A stretch of 64,000 nucleotides of DNA. It comes from Verrucomicrobiales bacterium (GTDB lineage Bacteria > Verrucomicrobiota > Verrucomicrobiia > Verrucomicrobiales > DEV007). The notes below the pieces were generated by a model that did no database searches, had not been told where the DNA came from, and saw only the letters and a program-made list of their open reading frames with translations. The position numbers were made by a program, and so were the translations under genes. Numbering within the stretch: the stretch's first letter is position 1; every line of letters begins with the position of its first letter. Location of the stretch: assembly GCA_029213065.1 (NCBI GenBank), contig JARGPH010000001.1:62001-126000 (forward strand). The letters run 5' to 3'. This document shows, in pieces, positions 33,659 to 43,740 of the stretch.

Positions 33659-34897
33659 ATGAGACAGTCCTATCTGATTTTTTCAATCTTCGCTCTCGGC
33701 CTCTGTGCCTCTCCGGGAGCCGATCCCGTCGCCGTCGATGCTTCGACCCTGACCGGGAAAATCATGTGCGGCTATCAGGGCTGGTTCAACTGCGAGGGAG
33801 ACGGAGCCGAGCTCGGGTGGACGCACTGGGCACGTCACGGACGAAGAATGTTCGGACCGGGAAATGTCACTGTCGACCTTTGGCCGGACGTGTCAGAATT
33901 CGGAGCCGACGAACTCTTTCCGACCGGCTTCAAAATGGCAGATGGCTCGCCGGCCCCTGTCTTCAGTTCTCACAACCGGAAAACAGTGCTCCGGCATTTT
34001 AGATGGATGGAGGAATACGGAATCGACGGCGCGTTCCTGCAGCGATTCGCGAACGGGCTCCAAGGCAACGCCCTGACCGATCACAAAGACGCGGTGCTCT
34101 CTCATGTTCGTGAAGGCTCGCAACAATCGGGGAGAGCCTATGCAATCATGTATGATCTCTCCGGCCTCAAGAAAGGTGGCACTTCGGTAGTGAAGGATGA
34201 CTGGCTGAAATTAAAGAGGGAGTCGATCACGGGCGATTCCAGCTACCTTCATCACGAGGGAAAGCCTCTCGTCTCAATCTGGGGAGTGGGCTTCAACGAC
34301 AACCGGAAATACACCCTCACCGAATGCCGCGAACTGATCGAGTTTCTCAAAGCGGATGGATGTGCCGTCATGCTCGGTGTCCCCTTCTGGTGGCGGGACG
34401 GAGGACGGGATTCGACGGAAGATCTCGAGCGTCTCAAGATCCTCGCCCTCGCCGATGTCGTCAGTCCCTGGACGGTGGGACGCTATCACAATCCCAAACA
34501 GGTTGAGGAACTTGCCGACAAGGTGCTTCGTCACGATCTGATCTGGTGTCAGGAACGCGGGATCGATTTCCTCCCTGTTGTCTTCCCCGGTTTCAGCTGG
34601 TTCAATCTGCAAGGAGACGAAATGAACAAAATCCCGCGTCTCAAGGGGGAGTTTTTCTGGTCGCAAATCGTCGCTGCAAAATCGATCGGCTGCGAAATGA
34701 TCTACGTCGCGATGTTCGACGAGGTTGACGAAGGCACCGCGATCTTTAAATGCAGCAATGACGTTCCCGTCGGCGAAGGGGTATCCTTTCTCGGCCTCGA
34801 AGGGCTTCCTTCGGACTACTATCTGCGACTCACCGGCGAAGGAGGAAAACTACTTCGAGGTGAAATCCCGGCGAACTCCGAACGCCCTGCTCCCTGA
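33659..34897 (+). CDS. Glycoside hydrolase family 71/99-like secreted protein
   Basis: 412 residues from the ATG at 33659, chosen because MRQSYLIFSIFALGLCASPG is a signal peptide; codons further upstream read through the repeat. Conserved parts are KIMCGYQGWFNCEGDG, WARHGRRMFGPGNVTVDLWP and RHFRWMEEYGIDGAFLQRF, typical of the bacterial GH71/GH99-like group, whose characterised relatives are endo-acting alpha-mannanases/mannosidases and alpha-1,3-glucanases. The exact specificity is open. It ends 6 nt before a convergent sulfatase. Confidence 0.8.
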   Translation: MRQSYLIFSIFALGLCASPGADPVAVDASTLTGKIMCGYQGWFNCEGDGAELGWTHWARHGRRMFGPGNVTVDLWPDVSEFGADELFPTGFKMADGSPAPVFSSHNRKTVLRHFRWMEEYGIDGAFLQRFANGLQGNALTDHKDAVLSHVREGSQQSGRAYAIMYDLSGLKKGGTSVVKDDWLKLKRESITGDSSYLHHEGKPLVSIWGVGFNDNRKYTLTECRELIEFLKADGCAVMLGVPFWWRDGGRDSTEDLERLKILALADVVSPWTVGRYHNPKQVEELADKVLRHDLIWCQERGIDFLPVVFPGFSWFNLQGDEMNKIPRLKGEFFWSQIVAAKSIGCEMIYVAMFDEVDEGTAIFKCSNDVPVGEGVSFLGLEGLPSDYYLRLTGEGGKLLRGEIPANSERPAP

Positions 34898-34903
34898 GGC
34901 TCT

Positions 34904-36337
34904 CTACGGAGCGATCACTCCGGCGCGCACCTGCTCGCGCGTCGCGAGAGGCTTCACCTCCGGTGTCGGATTTTTCGGGATCCATCGGTAGAGATCTGCT
35001 TTCACTTCGGCACTGGTCGGGGCATTGGCAAGATTGACCTGCTCGTCGGGATCAACACGATGATCGTAAAGCTCCTCCGCTCCGTTTGCATAGCGAATGT
35101 AACGCCAGTCGCGCGAGCGAACCGCGTAGTTTCCGAAGTAGCTGGCTGAAACTGCCGGCACTTCCCGCGCGGCATTGGCCTCTTTTATTTGAGGCACAAG
35201 ACTGACTCCTTCGAGCCGCTCATTCTCCTCCAGTCCACACCACTCGATCAGAGTCGGGTAAATATCGACGAGACTGACGGGTTCGACACATCGCTTCCCT
35301 TTCGAAATACCCGGGCCTGCGAAAATGAGCGGCACCCGGGTCGATTCCTCCCAGAGAGTTCGTTTCGCGATGTGCTGCTTCTCGCCAAGATGAAACCCAT
35401 GATCGCTCCAGAGAACCACGAGGGTATTGTCGCGGTTCGGCCCGTGATTCAACCCCTCCATGACCGTGCCGACGCAATGATCGACAAAGGCGGTATTGGC
35501 GAGATAAGCCTCGACCATGCTCTTCCATTTTCCACCGGCCTCGATCTCAGCGAAAGTAGGCGCGACTCCCATCTTGTATTGAAAATTCCGGGGAATATCC
35601 GCCATGTCTTCAGCCGCCGCACCGGGAAGGACGATGTTCTCTTCATCAAACAAATCGAACCACTTCGGCGGAGCAAACATGGGAACATGAGGTCTGAAGA
35701 ATCCCACCGAGAGGAAGAACGGCTTCTCCTGCTTTTCAGAAAGCACCTCGGCAGCGGCGCCGGCAAGTTGATAGTCATACATCTCGTCGTCGCCCGGGGG
35801 AAATGCACCCCAGTCCCAGGCTTTGCCACCCGGCCAGTTCATCACCTTCTTCGGGCGGGGCCCTCCCTTTCGTTTTGAGATATTGATATCGATGTCGTCT
35901 TCGAGGCGACCTCCAAAATCATGATGCAATACCTTACCTCCTGCCATCGTCGTGTAGCCGCGATCTTTGAACCAGCGCTGCATCGTTGGAACCTCGTTGA
36001 GTTTTTCAATGTCCTCGTAGGCAGGGCCCAATTCATAACTTCCGTGCGACGAAGCGAACAAACCCGACATGATACTGATCCGGGACGGCGAACAAACCGT
36101 CACCGCGCAATGTGCGTTCGTGAAGAGACGCCCCTGATCGGCCAGCGCATCGATGTGAGGCGTCATCGCTTCAGGATGGCCATCGAGACAGCCCACCCAG
36201 TCATTCAGATCATCGATACAAATCATAAGAATGTTCGGTGGCCCGTCCCCGGCGGCGTCCGTTGAAAAAATCGCATTCACTGCGATCAGGCACGAAACAA
36301 TCAGGAGTAATCTCCCTGAAAAAAGTGGCAATTGCAT
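34904..36337 (-). CDS. Iduronate-2-sulfatase-like secreted sulfatase (CSPSR type)
   Basis: 477 residues from the ATG at 36337, chosen because MQLPLFSGRLLLIVSCLIAV starts a signal peptide. Active-site parts: NILMICIDDLNDWVGCLDGH, VTVCSPSRISIMSG with the modified Cys at residue 82, and LWSDHGFHLGEKQHIAKRTL. This spacing is characteristic of iduronate-2-sulfatase-like enzymes, abundant in Planctomycetes and Verrucomicrobia. Whether the substrate is a uronate sulfate cannot be read from sequence. Transcribed alone. Confidence 0.92.
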   Translation of the reverse strand: MQLPLFSGRLLLIVSCLIAVNAIFSTDAAGDGPPNILMICIDDLNDWVGCLDGHPEAMTPHIDALADQGRLFTNAHCAVTVCSPSRISIMSGLFASSHGSYELGPAYEDIEKLNEVPTMQRWFKDRGYTTMAGGKVLHHDFGGRLEDDIDINISKRKGGPRPKKVMNWPGGKAWDWGAFPPGDDEMYDYQLAGAAAEVLSEKQEKPFFLSVGFFRPHVPMFAPPKWFDLFDEENIVLPGAAAEDMADIPRNFQYKMGVAPTFAEIEAGGKWKSMVEAYLANTAFVDHCVGTVMEGLNHGPNRDNTLVVLWSDHGFHLGEKQHIAKRTLWEESTRVPLIFAGPGISKGKRCVEPVSLVDIYPTLIEWCGLEENERLEGVSLVPQIKEANAAREVPAVSASYFGNYAVRSRDWRYIRYANGAEELYDHRVDPDEQVNLANAPTSAEVKADLYRWIPKNPTPEVKPLATREQVRAGVIAP

Positions 36338-36507
36338 GATTGGAGAAAACCAGAAATCAGCGACTGCCGAAAGAAAACTATTATCCGGATCGTGCAAATC
36401 GCCGCAAATCCCGCGCTTTCCTCTCTACTCTCTATATTTTCCTGTCCTCATCGGATACAGCCCGCAAAAATCATGGGTTTTCGACGTGCAGTATGGCCCA
36501 GTTTGGA

Positions 36508-36513
36508 TATGAT
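36508..36513 (+). promoter_or_regulatory. Possible -10 (TATGAT) of the LsrF-like gene
   Basis: TATGAT stands 75 nt upstream of the aldolase start in a 251-bp non-coding gap. No clear -35 at the right distance; listed as a weak candidate because the gene looks highly expressed. Confidence 0.2.
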
Positions 36514-36588
36514 CCAGCGGGCGGTTTCATGTTTCACCCGGGACCGATCGATTTCAAAAACACCTAAAAATCCTAACTAAGACAAAAA

Positions 36589-37464
36589 ATGGCTGATTTA
36601 GACGACATCAGAGACGGAGACAACTTCGGACTCAACACACCTGCTGACACCAGCAAGTTTTACCTCAAAGGACTCAACAACACGGACTGGGGCATCAAAA
36701 ACCGCATGGCTCGTATCTTCAATCGCAAGTCCGGTCGCACCGTGATGCTTGCTTTTGACCATGGGTTCCTCATGGGGCCAACCTCAGGCCTTGAGCGCAT
36801 CGACATCAATATCGATCCTCTCGCTGAACACGCTGACTGTCTCATGGGTTGCCGCGGTTCGATCCGTTCCAGCATTTCCCCTGAGAACACGAAGCCTATC
36901 TGTCTTCGTACCGACACAGGAACAACAATCCTCACGGAAATGAACCACAACGTTCTTCTCGGCGAAGAAGAGGCCATCAGCCTCAACCCTGCTGCGATGG
37001 CTGCAATGATTTCGGTCGGTGACGCTGCTACAGAAGCGACCACGATCGCGAACTTCAGCCGTCTCGTTGACATCGGTAACAAGTACAGCATCCCGGTCAT
37101 GGGTGTTACCGCTGTTGGAAAAGACATGGCGCGTGACGCACGTTACTTCAGCCTCGCTTCACGCGTCTGCGCTGAAAACGGTGCCAGCATCGTGAAGACG
37201 TATTACACCGAAGGATTCGAGAACGTGGTTGCTTGCACACCTGTTCCAGTGGTCATCGCCGGTGGTAAGAAGCTTCCTGAGCTCGAAGCTCTTGAGCTCG
37301 CTTACAACGCAATCCAGTGTGGCGCTGCCGGTGTCGACATGGGCCGTAACGTTTTCCAGTCCGAGTTCCCACTCGCGATGATCAAAGCCGTTGCCGGTGT
37401 TGTTCACGACAACCTCAAGCCTCAGGAAGCATTCGAGCTTTTCGAGGAAGAGAGCAAAGGGTAA
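36589..37464 (+). CDS. lsrF: LsrF/DhnA-type class I aldolase
   Basis: 291 residues, the same length as E. coli LsrF, and from memory similar throughout (MADLDDIRDG start, TVMLAFDHGF, GLERIDINI, VGKDMARDARYFSLASR, VVIAGGKKLPE, GASGVDMGRN-like GAAGVDMGRNVFQSEFP). The Schiff-base lysine is in IVKTYYTEGF at residue 203. LsrF is the thiolase for phospho-AI-2 breakdown; DhnA relatives are fructose-bisphosphate aldolases. No lsr genes are near. Codon use is skewed to GCT, CGT and GGT, unlike neighbours, suggesting strong expression, so a central metabolic aldolase role is quite possible. It ends in a rho-independent terminator. Confidence 0.85.
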   Translation: MADLDDIRDGDNFGLNTPADTSKFYLKGLNNTDWGIKNRMARIFNRKSGRTVMLAFDHGFLMGPTSGLERIDINIDPLAEHADCLMGCRGSIRSSISPENTKPICLRTDTGTTILTEMNHNVLLGEEEAISLNPAAMAAMISVGDAATEATTIANFSRLVDIGNKYSIPVMGVTAVGKDMARDARYFSLASRVCAENGASIVKTYYTEGFENVVACTPVPVVIAGGKKLPELEALELAYNAIQCGAAGVDMGRNVFQSEFPLAMIKAVAGVVHDNLKPQEAFELFEEESKG

Positions 37465-37498
37465 TCCCCTCTTTTTCAGGAAACTGAATTTTCAAAAG

Positions 37499-37532
37499 AT
37501 CCGATCCCGGGAAACCGGGGTCGGATTTTTTT
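37499..37532 (+). terminator. Rho-independent terminator of the LsrF-like gene
   Basis: A 12-bp stem (ATCCGATCCCGG with CCGGGGTCGGAT, one G-U pair) closed by a GAAA tetraloop is followed by a run of seven Ts. It starts 35 nt after the stop codon. This is the clearest terminator in the window. Confidence 0.92.
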
Positions 37533-37583
37533 ATGCCCGTCGCATGAACAGGGAACCTGTTTCTTCAGCACGAGACCGTGGTC

Positions 37584-40500
37584 TTATTCTGATTTCTTCA
37601 CTTCGATACGATCCACCCCAACCATATAACGCGGCGTCGCCACTTCATTCATTCCGATGATGTGAATATCGATCTGCAGGGGTTCGCCCGGGCTGACGTT
37701 CACACTCTTGAAGTGAAGCGTCTTCCCCGGCTCAACCTTCTCCGAATAGAGATCAGCCTCTTGCAGCCGCCCGTTGATGGCCACTTTGATCGTCGCGTAA
37801 TCATGAGCAGCGGTTGTGAAGAAATCGAGATCATGAGTCCCCGGCGCAATGCCATCCAGTTTCAGCGTGAGAATGTCGCCCGGTTTTCCGCCCGTCCACC
37901 AGAGGTGTTCATTGTCCGACCACGAGGGCCCGAAACCTGACATCATCTGCGCGCGCACCTGCCCTCCACCGGGCTTGAACTTGCCGACCAGCGATTCCGC
38001 TTCGACCCGAATCACACCTTCGACGGCCGGAGGAACCCGGCTCGCTCTCGCAGTCAATTTCCTTTCACCCGGCAACGGCACCTGACTCGGGCTCGCGAGA
38101 TACTTCACCAAGTCGGCAACCTGATCCAATGGCATCACTTCGAAGAGTCCCGGCGGCATGAGAGACTGAGCCAATTGCTGACGCTCTTTGATATCAGTGA
38201 CTTTGACATCCGTCTGCGTACCTCCCGGCATCGCAACCGTGATGAACTCAGGAGTCTCCGCCTTTACCATTCCGCTGATCGTGGATCCGTCCTTCATCGA
38301 GAAAATGTTCAGCATGTATTCCTTCCCGACGACCGCACTCGGGGCAAGAGCGTTCTCCAGCACGTATGCCAAGTCTGCGCGGTTCGAGCCAGTTAAATCC
38401 GGCCCAAGAGCGATCCCCTCTCCGAACAACTGATGACAAGTTCCGCAGGTCGTGGTGTAGACCTGCCTTCCCCGGGAAGCGTCTCCTTTCGCCATCACCT
38501 TCGGATTCAACCTCTTCTTCCACTCACTGATTTTCTCAGTGAGCTTCGCAATGTCTACGCCATCGCCGCCCCGCACCCAGTTCCGCTCAATGATCGCATT
38601 GATTTTCTTATCATCGAAACGCTCAAATTGATCGAGTAGCACCGGCGAAATCAAAGACGACTGCAACCTCTTCTCATCAACCGCAGTGAGAAGCACCTGC
38701 GCCATGTCGGGACGTACCGCGAGGAGATTGATCGCCTCGTTTCGCATTTTTAACGGCAAATCGCCAAGGACCTCCACGAGCGCTTCCGCTGTCTCTCTGC
38801 CCGGATGCTGCCGAAGGGCGACAATCGCAGCAGGCCTGAGAGGTGGAGACTTCAACGCCTCTCGCGCCAGCGCCCCCAGCTCCGGATCGTTGCCTATCGT
38901 AAGAAGCTGCAACGCTTCAATACGTTGAGGCGCCTTTGCTGAAGGATCACGCATCGTTTTTCGCCACTCCGGAAAAAACTCCGGATCACCAAAGCGCGCC
39001 CCGAGCCGGGTGATGTACATGTCCCAGCCATGACCGACACTGACGGCACCCGCCCTTGCTTTCACGGCATCCCATCCTTCAGGCATCTCGACCGGAGGCA
39101 GCTCAGCGAGTGACTCCAGCAATAGCTCGACTTGATCGAAAAAATCCGTCGACGTCGTTTCTGAAAGCGATCGCATCAGTGCGTTTCGTCCCGCCGGAAA
39201 TACGGCAGCTCGACGGGTGATGTAATCTTTCAATTGAGGCCATCCGGTCTTCTTAACGAGTTGCAAAGCACGCGCAGGATCGGCCTCCACAAGCGGTGAA
39301 ATCCCATACCAACAGAGAAAAGGGATGTTTCGATCATGATTACTGCGGCGATCACGAATGAGCCCTTTGGCAATCTCCCACCGTTGCTCCAATGGAATCG
39401 CCTGCAACTTCGAGGCAAGATAGCGTCGCACGACAAGAGATGATTCATCGTTCGCCATTGCTACCAATCGTGTCAGAGTCGATTCATTGAGCTCCGCGAT
39501 CTGAACAGCCCACCCGCGAATGTATTCGTCTCGATCGGAAAGTGCCGACGCCAGAAAGTTCCCATCAATCGTTCCGGTAACATGTCGGGTCCACAGCGCC
39601 CGCAATCGCAACGGAACATCGCCGGAGTGAGTGACTTCGAACCGGGTCAGAGCAGCTTCAATAACCTCACGATCCATCGTGCCGGCCACGGCACGTTCCT
39701 GCAAAAGCCGCTGAGCCTGCCTCGCAATGAAGGCATTCGCCGATCCCAACGCTGCGACGAGAGCCTCATCGTCGCGGTCAGGCAAATCCAGTTTCGTTGT
39801 TTTGATGTCGCCATAGCGCGCCCGAAAGAGGCGCCCGTTACTTCGATCCCAGACTTCGACATCGCGATGGTGACAGGTTTGGCTGTCGACCCAATCTGAA
39901 TAGTAAATCGCCCCGTCCGGCCCCTGCATAATACCAACGCCGACCGTATCGTGGTTGTTGGTCAGGATAAAATCCGGACGATGCCGGGCAATGTATCCGG
40001 AGCCGTCCCCGCCGAGTTCCTCCCTTAGGATGCGATGCCCGTGGAGATTGTGAAAGTACATCTGATGACGGAACTCATCGGGAAACTCAGGCGCGTCATA
40101 GTAGACGAGACCGCAATGAGCATGCCCACCTCCGACAGAGTTGGTGAAATCCTTTTCGTCGCCGGAAGCGTTGGCCCTGCCCCGCCATTCAGCCCAAAGC
40201 GCTCGACGGTCACCGGCGTAGTGATCATGATCGGCAATCGTTTTGATGTCATCAAAAGTGAAGGGATCGAAATGCTGGCCCGCCTGTCGAAAATACCGAC
40301 CTCCGTGACTCAGGTGATAGAAATGCGGGATGACACAGGCGCTGATAAAAAAGTCGCCATACTCGTTGAAGTCGACACCCCAGGGATTACTCGAACCTTG
40401 AGCGTAGACCTCAAACTTTTTTGAAACGGGATGAAATCGCCACACGCCCGCATTGATCGGAATGCGCGCCTCTTTAACGGCCCCCGGCTTACCGACGAGA

Positions 40501-42215
40501 GAATGAGTAAAAACGCCGTGACAACCGTAGAGCCATCCGTCCGGTCCCCACGTAAAAGCGTTCAGTGTCTCGTGAGTGTCCTGAAAACCCCAGCCATCGA
40601 GGAGAATCTCAGGCTCGCCGTCAGGCTCGTCATTTTGATCTTTGTCAGGATAGAAAAGCAGGTACGGAGCTGCACCGACATAAACGCCGCCGAACCCGAT
40701 CTCGATCCCGCTCGCGAGATTGATATTCTCAGCAAAGACTTTCCGCGTTTCAAAACTCCCGTCAGCATCACTGTCTTCGAAGATGAGGATGCGGTCTTTT
40801 CCTTCGTTGTAGCTTCCTTCATCGCGAACAGGATAAGTGTGCCCTTCGATTACCCAGATACGGCCGCGCGCGTCAAAAGTCATTGCAATCGGCTGAGTAA
40901 GATCGGGCTCGGCTGCGATCAGATCGATAGAAAAACCTTCCGGCAGTGCGGCCTGCTTGCGCGCTTCCTCAGGCGAAAGATTATTGCGATATTGGTCCTG
41001 AGGCAGATGCCCGCCGTGATTCCATTTTTGAACCGCAGCGTGCTTTGCTCCTTCGACCTGAGTGTGAACAATGAGCCCCTTTTTATTGCTCGTCACAATG
41101 TCAGGCTTTTTATCCCCGTTAAGATCAACGACCGCTACTTCAACTCCGACGCCTGAGTTATCATCAATCAAGTGAGGCACAAACTCGACACCCTCTTTAG
41201 TTCCGGTATTGCGAAACCAATAGAGAACCGGATCCTGCAATCCACCCGGGTCCTTTCCCTGATGAGCGAAGTAACGTTTCCCCGTAACAAAATCATTCCG
41301 CCCGTCGCCATCGATGTCAGCAAGGCAGAGAGCGTGTGGCTGGGAAAAGACGACCCCGTAGGGCGTCTCAGTGGAACTTTGTCCGACGATATCATGCCGC
41401 CCGAATTTCCCGGGCGCGCGCTGCTCGAACCAGGCAATACCGTAGCCGTGCGCGTTAAGCGATGAGATAATATCATTGTCCCCGTCTCCATCGACGTCAT
41501 CGATCAGGATTTGAGCACCGCCACCGCCGTAGGGAACCATAGCCCATTTGTGCTTTTTCCAGGCACCTTCTCCAGCCTCGGCCGGTTGCTCATACCAGTG
41601 CATCTTCTCCACGACATCGGCACGGCCATCGCCGTTAATATCACCAATCCCAAGCCCGTGCCCGAAGGGAGTCGCTGCTTCATTTTCGCCCGAAATCCGG
41701 TGCCATACCCATGGCTTCGTGGCATCCGATCCGGCTTCGTAATAGCCATACGCCTTGTCTCTCGCACAGACGATTTCAGGAAACCCTCCGGGAATGAGAT
41801 CGACGAGAGCTGGAGACTCGTTGGCGACTTGATCCGCCACTTCGATCATCTCCCATCGCTCCGCATCACTGTTCAAATAGAGACGCGCCGACTTCCCGGG
41901 AAACCCGAACACCAGCACATCGCTCTTTCCATCCCCGTTAAAATCCCTGACAAAGCTGAAAAAGTTATCTGAGTATCCGGAGCCTCCGTCAAAAGGCTCC
42001 CCCTCAGCAAAGCGATGCTTCGTTTTGAAATCGGGCCCCTCAAACCAAAAGGGTCCGTAGGCGATATCAGTCTGGCCATCGCCGTTCAGATCTCCGACTC
42101 CGGCACCCTCGGCGTGGAAATCAGAGAGATGAGTTGTCGAATGCCATGCGGCATCCTGCGCGATTGCTGTAGTGAGCGAGATAGCAACAAAGGCCAACGA
42201 GAACTGCATTTTCAT
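37584..42215 (-). CDS. Multi-domain secreted PVC-type dehydrogenase with haem-binding domain
   Basis: 1543 residues from the ATG at 42215 (signal MKMQFSLAFVAISLTTAIAQ). Modules in order: FG-GAP/VCBS beta-propeller repeats (about 20-420; GVGDLNGDGQTDIAYGPF and similar units); a Pirellula/Verrucomicrobium-type membrane-bound dehydrogenase propeller (about 430-840; LPEGFSIDLIAAEPDLTQP); HEAT-like helical repeats (about 850-1230); a Pirellula/Verrucomicrobium-type haem-binding domain with CGTCH at 1257-1261 and GPDLTGSNRADLAYVLENAL; and a C-terminal jelly-roll-like region (about 1395-1543). The reaction is unknown; periplasmic sugar oxidation is likely. It follows a sulfatase gene by 28 nt on the same strand. 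Confidence 0.88.
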   Translation of the reverse strand: MKMQFSLAFVAISLTTAIAQDAAWHSTTHLSDFHAEGAGVGDLNGDGQTDIAYGPFWFEGPDFKTKHRFAEGEPFDGGSGYSDNFFSFVRDFNGDGKSDVLVFGFPGKSARLYLNSDAERWEMIEVADQVANESPALVDLIPGGFPEIVCARDKAYGYYEAGSDATKPWVWHRISGENEAATPFGHGLGIGDINGDGRADVVEKMHWYEQPAEAGEGAWKKHKWAMVPYGGGGAQILIDDVDGDGDNDIISSLNAHGYGIAWFEQRAPGKFGRHDIVGQSSTETPYGVVFSQPHALCLADIDGDGRNDFVTGKRYFAHQGKDPGGLQDPVLYWFRNTGTKEGVEFVPHLIDDNSGVGVEVAVVDLNGDKKPDIVTSNKKGLIVHTQVEGAKHAAVQKWNHGGHLPQDQYRNNLSPEEARKQAALPEGFSIDLIAAEPDLTQPIAMTFDARGRIWVIEGHTYPVRDEGSYNEGKDRILIFEDSDADGSFETRKVFAENINLASGIEIGFGGVYVGAAPYLLFYPDKDQNDEPDGEPEILLDGWGFQDTHETLNAFTWGPDGWLYGCHGVFTHSLVGKPGAVKEARIPINAGVWRFHPVSKKFEVYAQGSSNPWGVDFNEYGDFFISACVIPHFYHLSHGGRYFRQAGQHFDPFTFDDIKTIADHDHYAGDRRALWAEWRGRANASGDEKDFTNSVGGGHAHCGLVYYDAPEFPDEFRHQMYFHNLHGHRILREELGGDGSGYIARHRPDFILTNNHDTVGVGIMQGPDGAIYYSDWVDSQTCHHRDVEVWDRSNGRLFRARYGDIKTTKLDLPDRDDEALVAALGSANAFIARQAQRLLQERAVAGTMDREVIEAALTRFEVTHSGDVPLRLRALWTRHVTGTIDGNFLASALSDRDEYIRGWAVQIAELNESTLTRLVAMANDESSLVVRRYLASKLQAIPLEQRWEIAKGLIRDRRSNHDRNIPFLCWYGISPLVEADPARALQLVKKTGWPQLKDYITRRAAVFPAGRNALMRSLSETTSTDFFDQVELLLESLAELPPVEMPEGWDAVKARAGAVSVGHGWDMYITRLGARFGDPEFFPEWRKTMRDPSAKAPQRIEALQLLTIGNDPELGALAREALKSPPLRPAAIVALRQHPGRETAEALVEVLGDLPLKMRNEAINLLAVRPDMAQVLLTAVDEKRLQSSLISPVLLDQFERFDDKKINAIIERNWVRGGDGVDIAKLTEKISEWKKRLNPKVMAKGDASRGRQVYTTTCGTCHQLFGEGIALGPDLTGSNRADLAYVLENALAPSAVVGKEYMLNIFSMKDGSTISGMVKAETPEFITVAMPGGTQTDVKVTDIKERQQLAQSLMPPGLFEVMPLDQVADLVKYLASPSQVPLPGERKLTARASRVPPAVEGVIRVEAESLVGKFKPGGGQVRAQMMSGFGPSWSDNEHLWWTGGKPGDILTLKLDGIAPGTHDLDFFTTAAHDYATIKVAINGRLQEADLYSEKVEPGKTLHFKSVNVSPGEPLQIDIHIIGMNEVATPRYMVGVDRIEVKKSE

Positions 42216-42243
42216 GTTTCGGGATAAAGCGAATTTCGAGGTT

Positions 42244-43665
42244 CTATTTCCTCTTCCCTTTTGTTTTTTTCCTGGGCCCGGGAACGTAATTCTCACCGTT
42301 ATCAGCCGGCATCTCCTCGTTCCAGTCGATGAGTTGGAATATCAATTCCTCTACAACAACGGGATTCATCTCCGCGACATTGTTGGTTTCCCCCCGGTCC
42401 GATTCCATATCGTAAAGCTCCACCCCGCCGGCATTGTATTCACAAAGAAGCTTCCACTTACCCGCCCTCACCGCGAGGTCCGGAAGATTCTCAACATCGT
42501 AAAAGGAATTGCGATCCGGAGGACGCCGGAAGAAAATCGGGGCCTTCCGTGAACCTCCTTCCCCCAGAATCGTGCCGACGAGACTTTCCCCGTCGAACAA
42601 AACACCTTCAGGAAACGGGGTGTTTGTCAGGGTCAATAAGGTTGGAGCGAGATCGATCGCGGAAAAAACCGAATCTTTATCAACGTGATTCGACTTCTTC
42701 AACAATCCAGGTCCCCATGCCACGAGAGAAGAACGAATCCCCCCTTCGTAAAGATGCGTTTTGTAACCGCGAAACGGACCCGCCTCGCCCGCCCCCGGTT
42801 CGGGGCCGTTGTCGGAACAGACCAGAATCAGAGTGTTATCTCTCAACGCTTCGTCATCGGCGACACGTTTGAAAAGCTTCCCGAGCTGCTGGTCCATTTC
42901 TTCGAGCACTGAGAGGTAAAGACGACGCTTCGAGCCGTCCCCCCAATTCGCGACCGAGGGCCACCACGGACCATGGACATCATCGGGCCAGAGGTTGATG
43001 TAGAATGGCTTCTCTGCCGCAACCGCTTTATCAATGAACGGCAGCGCCGCATCGACGAACCCACCGGTGATTTCCGAACGCTGCATCCAGCGAAATCCTT
43101 CACCGAGGTTTTCAGCCTGCTCCCAGATCCGGCCGGGTTCAGTGTCACCGGGCTTCAGCGTGAGAGGCAACAACTTCGGCCCCATCCCTTCGAAGTTCGT
43201 GAGCGACTCGTCGAAACCGTAATCGGTAATTGGAGGCGCGTCATCCACATCGCGCTGTCCACCCATGTGCCACTTCCCGAAGTGCCCTGTCGCATAACCG
43301 GCGTCCTGCAGGGAGCGCGCCAGCATCGGCGCCTTCGGATCGAGCCACTGAGCCATGCCACGCTCTTCGTTGTTCCGGCGATTGTTCAGGAACGAGGTGA
43401 TCTTCCATCGCTGCGGATACTGCCCCGTTGAAATCGCGGTGCGCGAAGGAGAACAGATCGGAGAGTTCACATAGAACTGCTCGAAACGAATTCCCTCCGC
43501 AGCCAGCTTATCGATATTCGGCGTCGTCGCATCGTCGTTGCCGAAGCAGGAAAAATCCCCCCACCCCATATCGTCGATGAAGACGAGGATGATATTGGTA
43601 CGTTCATTTGCAAACGCCGGACTCAACGAAACCAGGCAACTTAACAGGATCAGAATATTTCTCAT
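42244..43665 (-). CDS. Secreted sulfatase (CSPSR type), operon with the haem dehydrogenase
   Basis: 473 residues from the ATG at 43665 (signal MRNILILLSCLVSLSPAFA). Active-site elements: NIILVFIDDMGWGDFSC, NSPICSPSRTAISTGQYPQR with the modified Cys at residue 71, GKWHMGG, and CSDNGPEPGAG. The chain ends in a basic tail (GPRKKTKGKRK). The dehydrogenase gene begins 28 nt downstream, so desulfation and oxidation of one glycan may be linked. The substrate is unknown. Confidence 0.9.
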   Translation of the reverse strand: MRNILILLSCLVSLSPAFANERTNIILVFIDDMGWGDFSCFGNDDATTPNIDKLAAEGIRFEQFYVNSPICSPSRTAISTGQYPQRWKITSFLNNRRNNEERGMAQWLDPKAPMLARSLQDAGYATGHFGKWHMGGQRDVDDAPPITDYGFDESLTNFEGMGPKLLPLTLKPGDTEPGRIWEQAENLGEGFRWMQRSEITGGFVDAALPFIDKAVAAEKPFYINLWPDDVHGPWWPSVANWGDGSKRRLYLSVLEEMDQQLGKLFKRVADDEALRDNTLILVCSDNGPEPGAGEAGPFRGYKTHLYEGGIRSSLVAWGPGLLKKSNHVDKDSVFSAIDLAPTLLTLTNTPFPEGVLFDGESLVGTILGEGGSRKAPIFFRRPPDRNSFYDVENLPDLAVRAGKWKLLCEYNAGGVELYDMESDRGETNNVAEMNPVVVEELIFQLIDWNEEMPADNGENYVPGPRKKTKGKRK

Positions 43666-43740
43666 TTCGGTAATCTCTCGGGACTGAATTGGATCTAACA
43701 GGGTTATGCCGACGCCTCGACCCTTTTGAATCACGCCAGT

